Shown one piece after another: positions 27,028 to 36,031 of a stretch of 64,000 nt of DNA. Under the pieces are notes generated by a model that saw only the letters and a program-made list of their open reading frames with translations, was not told the DNA's origin and made no database searches. Source of the DNA: Bradyrhizobium sp. 21 (GTDB taxonomy: Bacteria; Pseudomonadota; Alphaproteobacteria; Rhizobiales; Xanthobacteraceae); the NCBI RefSeq assembly GCF_023073335.1, contig NZ_JADPJG010000026.1, positions 64,046-128,045 of the forward strand, given 5' to 3'. Every line of letters starts with the position of its first letter. Within the stretch, counting starts at the first letter, position 1. Position numbers and translations under genes: made by a program.

Positions 27028-27645
27028 ATGCCCCTGCAAAACCGCGTCACGCCGACCGGCGATATCATCGCCACGCCGCATCGCGGCCTGTTCACCGGCA
27101 ATCGCGGCATCATCCATGATCCCGCGACGAAGACCTTGTTGAAGAAGCGTTGGTCGTCGCCGGCTTGGCTCACCTGCACCTGCGAATTCCGCGGCCGCCG
27201 CCGCGAGGTGATGGCGCAGCGGAGCTGGACCGAGCTGTTCTTCCTCGACGAGGCCACTGCGCTCGCCGCCGGACATCGTCCCTGCTTCTATTGCCGCCGC
27301 GACGACGCCAATCGGTTTCGCGCGATGTGGGAGAAGGGCAATCGCGTGCACGACGTCCGCATGCACGACATCGACGACGTCCTGCATCACGAACGGCTCG
27401 ATCACGGCAGGAAGCGGCTGCATGAGCTGCTGATGCCGATCGAGCAGCTTCCCGATGGAGCGATGGTCCTGCAAGGCGAAGAGAGTTTTCTTGTGACGCG
27501 GGGCAGGCTGCTGCGGTGGTCACCGGCAGGCTATGCCGGCGTTGAGGGGCAGCTCGACGACGCGAAGCTGCTGACGCCTCCCTCAATGCTGCGTACGCTC
27601 AACGCCGGCTACCAGCCCGTGCTGCATCCGACGGCGCTCGGCTAG
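27028..27645 (+). CDS. Conserved hypothetical protein with CxxC
   Basis: 205 residues, not recognised as an enzyme. Visible features: ATPHRGLFTGNRGIIHDP near the start, WLTCTCEFRGRRREVM, HRPCFYCRRDDANRF with a CxxC pair, and several His-rich turns (HDVRMHDIDDVLHHERLDH). The four cysteines and nearby histidines may bind a metal. The sequence looks well folded and its codon use matches the neighbours, so it is a real gene. Function unknown. Confidence 0.7.
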   Translation: MPLQNRVTPTGDIIATPHRGLFTGNRGIIHDPATKTLLKKRWSSPAWLTCTCEFRGRRREVMAQRSWTELFFLDEATALAAGHRPCFYCRRDDANRFRAMWEKGNRVHDVRMHDIDDVLHHERLDHGRKRLHELLMPIEQLPDGAMVLQGEESFLVTRGRLLRWSPAGYAGVEGQLDDAKLLTPPSMLRTLNAGYQPVLHPTALG

Positions 27646-27670
27646 CGCAAGGTCGGCGACTTTGTCGCCA

Positions 27671-28693
27671 TCACCCCAGCTTCTCGCGGGCCAGCGCCGC
27701 ACCGGCGCCAAGCGCCATCAGCTTGGCTTCGGCGATCTCACGCCGCATCGGCGCCATGCCGCAATTGGTGGTGGCGATGATGTTGCTCTTGGGTACGAAT
27801 TTCGACACCGCGTCGATTGCCCGCACGACGTCCTCCGCCGTCTCCACCGTGTCGCTGGCGACGTCGATGACGCCGGCCTGCACGATCTTGGTCTTGAGCA
27901 GCGCGAGCAGATCCAGCGGCACCTTGGAGTTGCGGCACTCGATCGCGACCTGCTGGATCGGGCTGGCATCGATCGCCGGAAAGATCTGCTCATACTGCCT
28001 CCATTGCGCGCCGAGCGTCTCCTTCCAGTCGGTATTGGCCTTGATGCCGTAGCCGTAGCAGATGTGCACGGCGGTGGCGCAGGTCAGGCCCTGCGCGGCG
28101 CGCTCCAGCGCCTTGATGCCCCAATCGTTGACCTCGTCCATATAGACATTGAAGGCGGGCTCGTCGAACTGCACGAGATCGACGCCGTCGGCCTGCAGCG
28201 CCTTGGCCTCTTCGTTCAACAGCTCGGCAAAGGCGAAGGCCATCTTGACGCGGTCGCCATAGTAACTGTCGGAGATGGTGTCGATGATGGTCATCGGACC
28301 GGGCAGGGTGAATTTCAGTTTCTTCTTCGTGTGCGTACGCGCAACACGTGCCTCGTCGGCGTGGACGCGGCCTTTGAGCCGGAGCGGGGCGACCACCTGC
28401 GGTACCATCGCCTTGTAGCGATCCTTGCGGATTCCCATCTCGACCTTGTGGGCGAAATCGATGCCCTCGATCTTCTCGAGAAAGCCGTGCACGAAGTGCT
28501 GCCGGGCCTGCTCGCCCTCGGTGACGATGTCGATGCCGGCGTCCTCCTGGACCTTGACGGCAAGCATGGTCGCGTCGCGCTTGGCGCGGATAAGCTCGTC
28601 GCCCTGCGACTTCCAGGGCGCCCAGAGCATGTTGGGCTCGGCGAGCCATTCCGGCTTCGGCAAGGAGCCGGCGATCGTGGTTGGAAACAGCAT
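27671..28693 (-). CDS. Cobalamin-independent methionine synthase-like protein (core-MetE type)
   Basis: 340 residues, equal to the C-terminal catalytic domain of MetE without the N-terminal half. TIAGSLPKPEWLAEP, FTLPGPMTIIDTISDSYYG and VDLVQFDEPAFNVYM are characteristic. Zinc ligands are likely His and Cys in AVHICYGYG, Glu in VAIECRNSKV and Cys in TTNCGMAPM. Short MetE proteins transfer a methyl group to homocysteine from donors other than polyglutamyl-folate. It is divergent from the isomerase gene; no SAM riboswitch is seen in the 110-bp gap. Confidence 0.88.
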   Translation of the reverse strand: MLFPTTIAGSLPKPEWLAEPNMLWAPWKSQGDELIRAKRDATMLAVKVQEDAGIDIVTEGEQARQHFVHGFLEKIEGIDFAHKVEMGIRKDRYKAMVPQVVAPLRLKGRVHADEARVARTHTKKKLKFTLPGPMTIIDTISDSYYGDRVKMAFAFAELLNEEAKALQADGVDLVQFDEPAFNVYMDEVNDWGIKALERAAQGLTCATAVHICYGYGIKANTDWKETLGAQWRQYEQIFPAIDASPIQQVAIECRNSKVPLDLLALLKTKIVQAGVIDVASDTVETAEDVVRAIDAVSKFVPKSNIIATTNCGMAPMRREIAEAKLMALGAGAALAREKLG

Positions 28694-28803
28694 GACGGCG
28701 CTCCCGGCGGGTTGTGATTGCGCCCCTTCCTGCCATGTCTTAACGTCGAGGTACAGAACAACAAAAGTCGCCTTGAAACCCGCGACGCCGGACCGGAAAC
28801 GCC

Positions 28804-29412
28804 ATGATCGAATTCTTCTTCGACTGTTCCAGCCCCTGGACCTATCTCGCTTTCCACAATATCCGGCCGCTGGCCGAAGAGCTCGGCGCGGAGATCATCT
28901 GGCGGCCGATCCTGGTCGGCGGCATCTTCAACACGGTCAATCCGAGCGTCTACGCACAGCGGGAGACGCCGGTGCCGCTGAAGGCGCGCTATATGAAGAA
29001 GGACCTTGCCGACTGGTCGCGCTCGGCCGGTCTCGCGATCAAGATGCCGCCGACGGTATTTCCGGTGAACAGCGTGAAAGCGATGCGCGGCTGCATCTGG
29101 CTGGGACGGGACATGGTGCCGTTCGCGACGGCCGTGTTCGAGACTTATTGGGGCGGCGACAAGGACATCTCGCAGGACGCTGTGCTGGCCGAGATCTGCA
29201 GGAAGGTCGGCATCGACGAGCAGAGGTTTTTCGCCGGCATTTCGGAGCAGGCGATCAAGGATCAGCTCAAGGCCAACACCGAAGAGGTCGTCGCGCGCGG
29301 CGGCTTCGGCTCGCCGACGATCTTCGTCAACAAGACCGACATGTATTTCGGCAACGACCGCCTGCCGCTGATCCGCGAGGCGCTTTTGCGCAGCAAGGCG
29401 AGTGCGGCTTGA
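28804..29412 (+). CDS. 2-Hydroxychromene-2-carboxylate isomerase-like (DsbA family)
   Basis: 202 residues of DsbA-like thioredoxin fold. FFFDCSSPWTYLAFHNIRPLA carries the active Ser (CSSPW) in place of the thioredoxin cysteines, and VARGGFGSPTIFVN holds the cis-Pro. Relatives isomerise 2-hydroxychromene-2-carboxylate with glutathione in naphthalene breakdown, though most homologues serve other GSH-linked steps. The stop overlaps the start of the quinone oxidoreductase gene (TGATG), so the two are translationally coupled. Confidence 0.88.
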   Translation: MIEFFFDCSSPWTYLAFHNIRPLAEELGAEIIWRPILVGGIFNTVNPSVYAQRETPVPLKARYMKKDLADWSRSAGLAIKMPPTVFPVNSVKAMRGCIWLGRDMVPFATAVFETYWGGDKDISQDAVLAEICRKVGIDEQRFFAGISEQAIKDQLKANTEEVVARGGFGSPTIFVNKTDMYFGNDRLPLIREALLRSKASAA

Positions 29413-30389
29413 TGGTGCGGGCCGTCGTCTGCCGCGCGCTCGGCGCGCCCGAAACGTTGCGGCTGGAGGAGTTTCCTTCGCGCGCCTTGAAGCCGGGCGA
29501 GGTGCGCGTCGCGATCCGGGCCGCCGGTCTCAACTTTCCCGATGTATTGATGGCGGCCGGCGAATACCAGCTCAAGCCGGAGCTGCCGTTCACGCCGGGC
29601 ATGGAGGCGGCCGGTGATGTCGCCGAGGTCGGGCCGGAGGCACGCGGCGTTTCAGTCGGTGACAAGGTCATCGTCAAGATGCGCCACGGCGCGTTCACCG
29701 ATGAGGCGGTGGTGACGCCCGCGCAGCTGACGCCGATGCCATCGACGTTCGACTATGCGGAAGCTGCGACCTATCTCGCCGGGCACGGTACCGCCTATCA
29801 CGCGCTGATCGACCGCGGCCGGGTCGAGCCCGGCGAGGTGCTGCTGGTGCATGGTGCCGGTGGCGGCGTTGGATTGGCTGCCGTCGAGATCGGCAAGATG
29901 CTTGGCGCGACCGTGATCGCGACCGCCTCCAGCGACGAGAAGCTTGCCGTCGCAAAATCGCGCGGCGCCGATCATCTCGTGCGCTACGACCGCGAGCCAT
30001 TTCGCGACGCCGTCAAGCGCATCACCGACGGCCGCGGCGCCGACGTGGTGTTCGATCCCGTCGGTGGCGAGGTGTTCGAGAACTCGATGCGCTGCATCGC
30101 CTGGGGCGCGCGGCTGCTGGTGATCGGTTTTACCGGCGGCATCGGCTCGGCCAAGACCAATCTGCTGCTGATCAAGGGCGCCAGCGTGCTCGGCGTGCGC
30201 GCCGGCGAAGCCGTGCGAAAAAACCCTGCGCTTGGCGAGGTGCGGCTGAAGGCGCTGCTGGCGTGGGCAGAGGAGGGCAAACTGCGGCCCAACGTCTCGC
30301 ATCGCCTGCGGCTGGAGGATTTTGCGAAGGCGATGCGACTGTTGCTCGACCGCAAGGCGATTGGGCGCGTGGCGCTGGTGATGGAGTGA
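29412..30389 (+). CDS. NADPH:quinone oxidoreductase-like (MDR family)
   Basis: 325 residues starting at ATG 29412, overlapping the preceding stop by one base. AGLNFPDVLMAAGEYQ and LPFTPGMEAAGDV are typical of zeta-crystallin-like MDR proteins, and VHGAGGGVGLAAVEIGKMLGA is the NADPH-binding fold. There are no zinc-ligand cysteines. It reduces quinones or enones with NADPH. A longer in-frame opening upstream lies inside other genes and is rejected. Confidence 0.9.
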   Translation: MVRAVVCRALGAPETLRLEEFPSRALKPGEVRVAIRAAGLNFPDVLMAAGEYQLKPELPFTPGMEAAGDVAEVGPEARGVSVGDKVIVKMRHGAFTDEAVVTPAQLTPMPSTFDYAEAATYLAGHGTAYHALIDRGRVEPGEVLLVHGAGGGVGLAAVEIGKMLGATVIATASSDEKLAVAKSRGADHLVRYDREPFRDAVKRITDGRGADVVFDPVGGEVFENSMRCIAWGARLLVIGFTGGIGSAKTNLLLIKGASVLGVRAGEAVRKNPALGEVRLKALLAWAEEGKLRPNVSHRLRLEDFAKAMRLLLDRKAIGRVALVME

Positions 30390-30464
30390 CGGTGCCGCCG
30401 GTCCGTAGGGAGGGTTAGCCCTGCAGATGCGCGAACCATGTCTCCACGTTTGCCGATCGAAGTT

Positions 30465-30522
30465 GGTGGGTTACGCGAAGCGCCTGCGCTACGCAAAGCC
30501 GCTTCGCTAACCCACCCTACGA
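30465..30522. repeat. Dispersed palindrome GTGGGTTA...TAACCCAC, copy 2
   Basis: The left arm GGTGGGTTACGCGAAGC (30465-30481) is nearly complementary to the right arm GCTTCGCTAACCCACC (30501-30516). The core arms and the CCTACGA flank are shared with the copy at 10083-10114. Confidence 0.75.
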
Positions 30523-30536
30523 AGCGCGACGAAGTC

Positions 30537-31427
30537 TCACTTATACTCCCGCTCCGTCCACCACGGGAAATAATCCGGCATATCGCTGGACACCTTGTTC
30601 TTGAACTGTGCCGGCCGCTTCTCCAGGAACGACGTCACGCCTTCCTTCACGTCGTCGGAGCGGCCGCGGGCGTAGATGCCGCGGCTGTCGACCTTGTGGG
30701 CTTCCATCGGATCGTCGGCGCCCATCATGCGCCACATCATCTGACGGATCAGCGCGACCGACACCGGCGCCGTCTTCGCCGCAAACTCCTTGGCGAGCGC
30801 GCGGGCGGTCGGTAGCAGATCTTCCGGGGCGACGACCTTGCTGACGAGGCGCCCCGCGAGCGCCTCTTGGGCCGGGAAGACGCGGCCCGAATAGCACCAT
30901 TCCAGCGCTTGCGAGATGCCGACGATGCGCGGCAGGAACCAGCTCGAGGCGGCCTCCGGCACGATGCCGCGCTGGGAAAACACGAAGCCGAAACGTGCGG
31001 CGTCGGAGGCGATACGGATGTCCATCGCGAGCTGCATGGTGACGCCGATGCCGACCGCGGGACCGTTCACTGCGGCGATCACCGGCTTCAGGCATTTAAA
31101 GATGCGCAAGGTCACCTGGCCGCCGCCGTCGCGCACCTGGGAATCGCTGTAGTCGACCTTGCCGTCGGCGAAGCGTTTTACGGGCCCGCGCCGGGCGTCG
31201 CGGTCGAAAGTATCGGCGCCCGAGGAAAGATCGGCGCCCGCGCAAAAACCGCGGCCGGCGCCTGTGACGATGATGGCGCGGACGTCGTCGTCCTTGTCGG
31301 CGGCGTCGAATGCGTCGATCAGCTCTGCTTGCATCTGGGCGTTGAAGGCGTTGAGCTTGTCGGGCCGGTTCAGAGTGATGGTGAGGATCTGCTCGGCGAC
31401 CTCGTACTTGATTGTCTCATACGCCAT
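30537..31427 (-). CDS. Enoyl-CoA hydratase/isomerase family protein (crotonase)
   Basis: 296 residues from MAYETIKYEVAEQ. The crotonase core is clear: ITLNRPDKLNAFNAQMQAEL, then GAGRGFCAGADLSSG (oxyanion hole), AVNGPAVGIGVTMQLAMDIRIAS and FVFSQRGIVPEAASSWFLPR. The Glu in this last segment (GIVPEAASSW) aligns with a catalytic Glu of true hydratases. It hydrates an enoyl-CoA or a related acyl-CoA. No acyl-CoA partner genes adjoin, so its pathway is not evident. Confidence 0.9.
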   Translation of the reverse strand: MAYETIKYEVAEQILTITLNRPDKLNAFNAQMQAELIDAFDAADKDDDVRAIIVTGAGRGFCAGADLSSGADTFDRDARRGPVKRFADGKVDYSDSQVRDGGGQVTLRIFKCLKPVIAAVNGPAVGIGVTMQLAMDIRIASDAARFGFVFSQRGIVPEAASSWFLPRIVGISQALEWCYSGRVFPAQEALAGRLVSKVVAPEDLLPTARALAKEFAAKTAPVSVALIRQMMWRMMGADDPMEAHKVDSRGIYARGRSDDVKEGVTSFLEKRPAQFKNKVSSDMPDYFPWWTEREYK

Positions 31428-31622
31428 GGATGTTTCCTTCCTTCTTGAACGCAATCTCGTGAAGACGTCATGCATGTGTGCTGCCGTCCGTCTTGCGCGG
31501 ACTGGGCATGTCTTCTCTCCAGAGTAACCAAACGACAATGGCCGGAGCATGGGCGAGCGGAAGCGACGCCGTCCTTCGGACTGCTATTCCCGACCATGTC
31601 GCAGTCTAGCAGTATTGACGTG

Positions 31623-33044
31623 TCAGCGCGCCGGCGGGCTCGGCCAGGGCTTCTGCGGCCCGCGCAGGCTCTCAAAAGCCTTGGCCATGCCGAGCACGCC
31701 GATATCGTCGAAGCGGCGGCCGACGATCTGCACGCCGATGGGAAAACCCTTGCCGTCGAAGCCGCCGTTGATCGAGATTGCCGGATTCTCCGACATATTC
31801 CACGGCACGGTATAGGCGATGTGCTCGAACGGCTTCATGGGATCGTTGGTCGGCGAGGCCCAGTCCGCCGGATAGTTCACGTTCGGCGCCGTCGGCGAGA
31901 TCACATAGTCGAGCTCGCAAAACAGTTTTGATGCGGCAGCCCGGATCGCCATGGTCTGGTTGAAGCCACGAATGACGTCGACACCAGAGAGCTTTGCGCC
32001 GGTTTCGCCCCATTTGAAGATGTAGGGCAGCACCTTTGCCTGCTCGGCCGGCGTCAGCTTCGACAGGTCATCCCACATCCGCGCGCGCCAGAAATTATCG
32101 AGACCATCGAGCATCTCGCGCGTCAGGATGCCGTCGACTTCGGTGACGACGGCGCCGGCGGATTCGAATGCTTTCGCGGCCTTCACCGCGACCTCGCGCA
32201 CCGGTTTCTCCAGCGCCAGGCCGACGCCGGGATCGAGCATCAATCCGATGCGCAGCTTTCGCGGAGACTTCTCCAGCCCTTTCCAGTTGAGCGGCTCGGC
32301 GGGCAGGCTCATGCCGTCGCGCCGGTCTGGCTTTGCAATCGCGCTCATCATCAGCGCGCAATCGTCGACCGTGCGCGTCATGGGACCTGCGACGCGGCCG
32401 ACATAGACGGGATCGATCGGCACGCGGCCAAAGCTCGGCTTCATTCCGACGAGGCCGCACCAGCCCGCAGGCAGGCGCACCGAGCCGCCGATATCGGTGC
32501 CGAGATGCAGCGGAGCGTAACCGGCCGCAGCCGCCGCGCCTGCGCCAGCGCTGGAGCCGCCGGGATTCTTGGAGAGATCCCAGGGGTTGCGCGCGAGCGC
32601 GTGGAAGCTGGAGAGCCCCGAGGACAGCATGCCGTAATCGGGCATCGTGGTTTTTGCGAAGATAATCGCCCCGGCTTCGCGCAGCCGCGCGGCGGGCGGG
32701 GCGTCCTTCTCGGCCGGCACGAGCTTGACGCTCGCCGCGCCCAGCGGCACCGGCACGCCCTTGGTCGCGATGTTGTCCTTCACCGTCACGGGCACGCCGT
32801 CGAGCGCGCCAGAGGGCTCGCCCCCGGTCCAGCGCGCGGTCGAGGCTTTTGCGGCCTCGCGCGCGCCGTCGGGATCGTATGCATAGAGCGCCTTGAGGTG
32901 CGGTTCCCACGCAGCGACGTGCGCAAGCACGTCCTCCAGCACCTCGCTCGGCGAGAACTGCTTGGCCCGATAGCCCGCGATCAGATCGACCGCGGAGAGA
33001 TCGTGCAGCGAGGTGACCGCCTCTTCGGCGCTCTCATTATGCAT
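31623..33044 (-). CDS. Amidase (amidase signature family)
   Basis: 473 residues from MHNESAEEAV; the frame runs on to 33236 inside the next gene. The Ser-cisSer-Lys triad of the amidase signature is visible: Lys in VTVKDNIATKGVPVP, and the serines in NPGGSSAGAGAAAAAG and GTDIGGSVRLPAGWCG. It hydrolyses a carboxamide or carbamoyl group. It overlaps the end of the upstream M20 peptidase gene by eight bases, so the pair is one transcription unit with the peptide-scavenging cluster. Confidence 0.92.
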   Translation of the reverse strand: MHNESAEEAVTSLHDLSAVDLIAGYRAKQFSPSEVLEDVLAHVAAWEPHLKALYAYDPDGAREAAKASTARWTGGEPSGALDGVPVTVKDNIATKGVPVPLGAASVKLVPAEKDAPPAARLREAGAIIFAKTTMPDYGMLSSGLSSFHALARNPWDLSKNPGGSSAGAGAAAAAGYAPLHLGTDIGGSVRLPAGWCGLVGMKPSFGRVPIDPVYVGRVAGPMTRTVDDCALMMSAIAKPDRRDGMSLPAEPLNWKGLEKSPRKLRIGLMLDPGVGLALEKPVREVAVKAAKAFESAGAVVTEVDGILTREMLDGLDNFWRARMWDDLSKLTPAEQAKVLPYIFKWGETGAKLSGVDVIRGFNQTMAIRAAASKLFCELDYVISPTAPNVNYPADWASPTNDPMKPFEHIAYTVPWNMSENPAISINGGFDGKGFPIGVQIVGRRFDDIGVLGMAKAFESLRGPQKPWPSPPAR

Positions 33045-34209
33045 GGGCGCCCACCGGCATACGGGTCTCGATGATGCGGGCGAACATGCTGGCGCCGATC
33101 GGCAGGATCTTGTCGTCGAGCACGAAGCCGGGATTGTGCACCGGCACCGAGCCGTCATGCCCGACCCAGAAATAGGCGCCGGGAATCGTCTGCAGCATGT
33201 CGGCAAAATCCTCGCTGCCCATCTTCGGCTGGGCACGGGTAATCACGTTGGCGGGGTCGACGATTGTGCGCGCGACCTCCTCGACCACCTTGGATTGCTC
33301 GACCTGGTTGACCAGCACGTCGAAGGTGTCGCGGATGTCGACGTCGATCACGCACTGATAGGCGCTCGCGATGCCCGCGCAGATCGTGCGGATGCGATCG
33401 CTGATCAAGGTGCGGACCTCTTTCGAGAAGGTGCGGATGGTGCCGCACAGGTGCGCGTCGCCGGGAATGACGTTGTAGGCGGAGCCGGCGTGGATCTGGG
33501 TGATCGAGACGACGGCGGCTTGAAGCGGCTCGACGTTGCGGCTGACGATGGTCTGGATCGCCTGCGCCAGCGTGGTCGCGATGATCACGGCGTCCTTGGA
33601 GCGCTCGGGCATGGCGCCATGCGCACCGTAGCCGGTGATGCGGAGGTCGAAGAAGTCGGCGCTGGCCATCGCCGGGCCCGGCAGGATCGCGATCTCGCCA
33701 TGGTTGAGGTCGGGCGCGTTATGCAGGCCGTAGAGCTCGTCGCACGGGAATTTCTCGAACAAGCCGTCCTTGATCATGGCGCGGGCGCCGCCGAGGCCTT
33801 CCTCGGCCGGCTGGAAGATCAAATGCACGGTGCCGTCGAAGTTCCTGGTCTCGGCGAGGTAGCGCGCGGTGCCGAGCAGCATGGTGGTGTGGCCGTCATG
33901 GCCGCAGCCGTGGAAGCGGCCGGGGATTTTCGAGCTCCATTTCAGGTTGGTGTTCTCTTCCATCGGCAGCGCGTCCATGTCGGCGCGCAGGCCGATGCGC
34001 TTGCCGCTCGACCCCTTGCCCTTGATGACACCGATCACGCCGGTGCCGCCGAGACCGCGATGCACCTCGATGCCCCAGCTCTTCAGCTTGTCGGCGACGA
34101 TGCCGGAGGTGCGCACTTCCTCGAAGCCGATCTCGGGATGGGCATGGAGGTCGCGCCTGATAGCAGTGAGTTCGTCGGCATAGCCGTCGATACGGTCGAT
34201 CGTGGGCAT
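33037..34209 (-). CDS. M20 family amidohydrolase/metallopeptidase
   Basis: 390 residues of the hippurate hydrolase/N-acyl-amino-acid amidohydrolase group. Metal ligands are visible in HPEIGFEEVRTSGIVA, LRADMDALPM, GCGHDGHTTMLLGTARYL and PAEEGLGGARAM. It removes acyl groups from amino acids. It lies between the M81 gene (13 bp upstream) and the amidase gene (overlapping), on the same strand as both. Confidence 0.93.
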   Translation of the reverse strand: MPTIDRIDGYADELTAIRRDLHAHPEIGFEEVRTSGIVADKLKSWGIEVHRGLGGTGVIGVIKGKGSSGKRIGLRADMDALPMEENTNLKWSSKIPGRFHGCGHDGHTTMLLGTARYLAETRNFDGTVHLIFQPAEEGLGGARAMIKDGLFEKFPCDELYGLHNAPDLNHGEIAILPGPAMASADFFDLRITGYGAHGAMPERSKDAVIIATTLAQAIQTIVSRNVEPLQAAVVSITQIHAGSAYNVIPGDAHLCGTIRTFSKEVRTLISDRIRTICAGIASAYQCVIDVDIRDTFDVLVNQVEQSKVVEEVARTIVDPANVITRAQPKMGSEDFADMLQTIPGAYFWVGHDGSVPVHNPGFVLDDKILPIGASMFARIIETRMPVGAHA

Positions 34210-34222
34210 GTGTTGTGTCCGG

Positions 34223-35731
34223 TTAGCGTGGGGAGGGCGTGAAAACGGGGCCGTTCGGCTTGATGCGGATGCCCGGCCGCAGGCGCGTCCATGGCAATGT
34301 GGCCGTATCTGCGGGCATCGCGCCGGGGGCGGCGCAAATCATCAGCTTTTCCGCGATCGGCTCGAAATCGGCGCGCAAGTGCACCGAGCTCTTGTTGACC
34401 AGAATCTTCTCCTCGGTCGGCTCGATGCCGACAAAGCGGTACATCGCTTGATCAGCGAGTTGCGCCTTGTGCGAACTCACGACGACGCGGACGTCGCCGA
34501 TGCGCAGGCAGGCGGACGGACCCATCTCCATCTCGCGGCCGCCGTAATAGGGGCCGGGCGCGATGAAGCGGCCGTCGGAGAGCTTTTCGACGACGAAGGT
34601 CTCGCGATAGGGCTCGTCGCCGGGAATGCCGGACTTGCCGCCGAGCGACAGCGTCACGGTGGCGCCGACGCCGGCCGCATGGGCGGCCTTGGCCGATTGC
34701 GGATCGTAGATCGCGCCGGTCGCCGCGCTCGCCTTGTTGCGCACCAGCGCGCGCAGCATGCCGGTCGTGTCGGAATCGCCGCCGGCGCCGGGATTGTCCT
34801 GGGTGTCAGCGATGATGATCGGCTTGCTGGCGCCCTTCGAGAGTTCCATCGCGTGGCGCACGCCATCGTCAGGCGACCAGATCTTGCCGTCGAAATCGTC
34901 CTCGTGGCTTTCGATCAGCTTGACGATTGCGTCGGCGGCGCGGTCGGCATCCGCCTGCGTCTTGCCATAGGCGAACACGCTCGGCCCGCAATCGCGGAAG
35001 TCGGCGGCAGGGAAGCCGGGCGCGAAGGACAGTGTGGGAACCGCATCACTCTCCAGCGCGGCAAGCTTTTCGTAGATGCCCTTGGTCGGCCGGTCGTTGG
35101 TGCACTGCCAACTGATCGGGATTAGGAATGGCAATTGTCGAAACGACTTTGCAAAATGCTGCTTCGTCTTCAGGAGCAGCGCGAGGTGCTTTGCGGAGGC
35201 GCGGCCGGTCTCGGCCATGTCGATATGGGGATAGGTGCGATAGGCGATCAGCGCGTCCGCATGTTCCATCATCTCGGGCGTGACGTTGGCGTGCAAATCG
35301 AGGCTCGCGACCAGCGGCACATCCTTGCCGATGACGCGGCGCACGCGCGCCAGGATCTCGCCTTCGCCGTCGTCGAGATGCTCGGTGACCATGGCGCCGT
35401 GGAGATCGAGGTAGACCGCGTCGATCGGGCCGGCGGCCGCGATGCCGTCGACCATCACCTTGACGATGCGCTCGAAGGCGTCCCGGGTGACATGCGCCGA
35501 GGGACTCGCGCCGCACGCGATCGTTGGAACGAGTTCCCAGCCGTTGGCCTCGGCGCTGCCGACGAAACCGGCGAGGCCGACATTGATGCGGCGCATCACC
35601 TTCAGCACGTCGGCGCCCTCAGTCATCGCCGGCCAGCCGCCGCCGTGCTGGAAGTCCGCGAAAGTCGCCTTCGTCGGAGCGAAGGTGTTGGTCTCATGCA
35701 GGAAGCCGCCGACGGCGATGCGTGTCATCAA
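34223..35731 (-). CDS. M81 family metallopeptidase (MlrC-like)
   Basis: 502 residues from MMTRIAVGGFLHETNTFAP. The family motifs are DAVYLDLHGAMVTE, VASLDLHANVTPEMMEHA and the metal region PIIIADTQDNPGAGGDSDTTG. MlrC is the last hydrolase in microcystin breakdown; relatives cleave small peptides. It probably leads the operon M81, M20, amidase. It need not act on microcystin. Confidence 0.92.
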   Translation of the reverse strand: MMTRIAVGGFLHETNTFAPTKATFADFQHGGGWPAMTEGADVLKVMRRINVGLAGFVGSAEANGWELVPTIACGASPSAHVTRDAFERIVKVMVDGIAAAGPIDAVYLDLHGAMVTEHLDDGEGEILARVRRVIGKDVPLVASLDLHANVTPEMMEHADALIAYRTYPHIDMAETGRASAKHLALLLKTKQHFAKSFRQLPFLIPISWQCTNDRPTKGIYEKLAALESDAVPTLSFAPGFPAADFRDCGPSVFAYGKTQADADRAADAIVKLIESHEDDFDGKIWSPDDGVRHAMELSKGASKPIIIADTQDNPGAGGDSDTTGMLRALVRNKASAATGAIYDPQSAKAAHAAGVGATVTLSLGGKSGIPGDEPYRETFVVEKLSDGRFIAPGPYYGGREMEMGPSACLRIGDVRVVVSSHKAQLADQAMYRFVGIEPTEEKILVNKSSVHLRADFEPIAEKLMICAAPGAMPADTATLPWTRLRPGIRIKPNGPVFTPSPR

Positions 35732-35890
35732 CTCAAGCCCAGCTATTGAAAGTGCGCGACGTTACCCTTTGACGTTAGCCTCGGCTTTGTGAGGAGAGCA
35801 AGGTGGGAAGCAATCGCGCCACGCATAGGGTCAGATCATTTTGGGAATGCTGCTGGGCGGTGGGTGCGCGAAGTCAACCACATACTCATC

Positions 35891-36017
35891 GTCGTCCCGG
35901 CGAAGGCCGGGACCCATAACCCCAGGGAGAAGTTTTGCGAAGATTGGTCGTTCGGGATTAGCGCTGCACGCGATGGATAGACCTCGCGGTATGGGTCCCG
36001 GCCTTCGCCGGGACGAC
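35891..36017. repeat. Long inverted repeat with 28-bp perfect arms
   Basis: The arm at 35891-35918 (GTCGTCCCGGCGAAGGCCGG and on to CCCATA) is the exact reverse complement of the arm at 35990-36017. The spacer is 71 bp. It occupies the 300-bp gap between the M81 and dual ABC ATPase genes, where there is no other feature. Each arm also holds an inner palindrome (CCCGGCGAAGGCCGGG), a type common in Bradyrhizobium intergenic space. Confidence 0.85.
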
Positions 36018-36031
36018 ACTGGAGGATGTCG

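Noticed and set aside
28425..29411. Longer N-terminus of the quinone oxidoreductase
   Set aside because: It would run through the isomerase gene and the divergent core-MetE gene; ATG 29412 overlaps the isomerase stop neatly.
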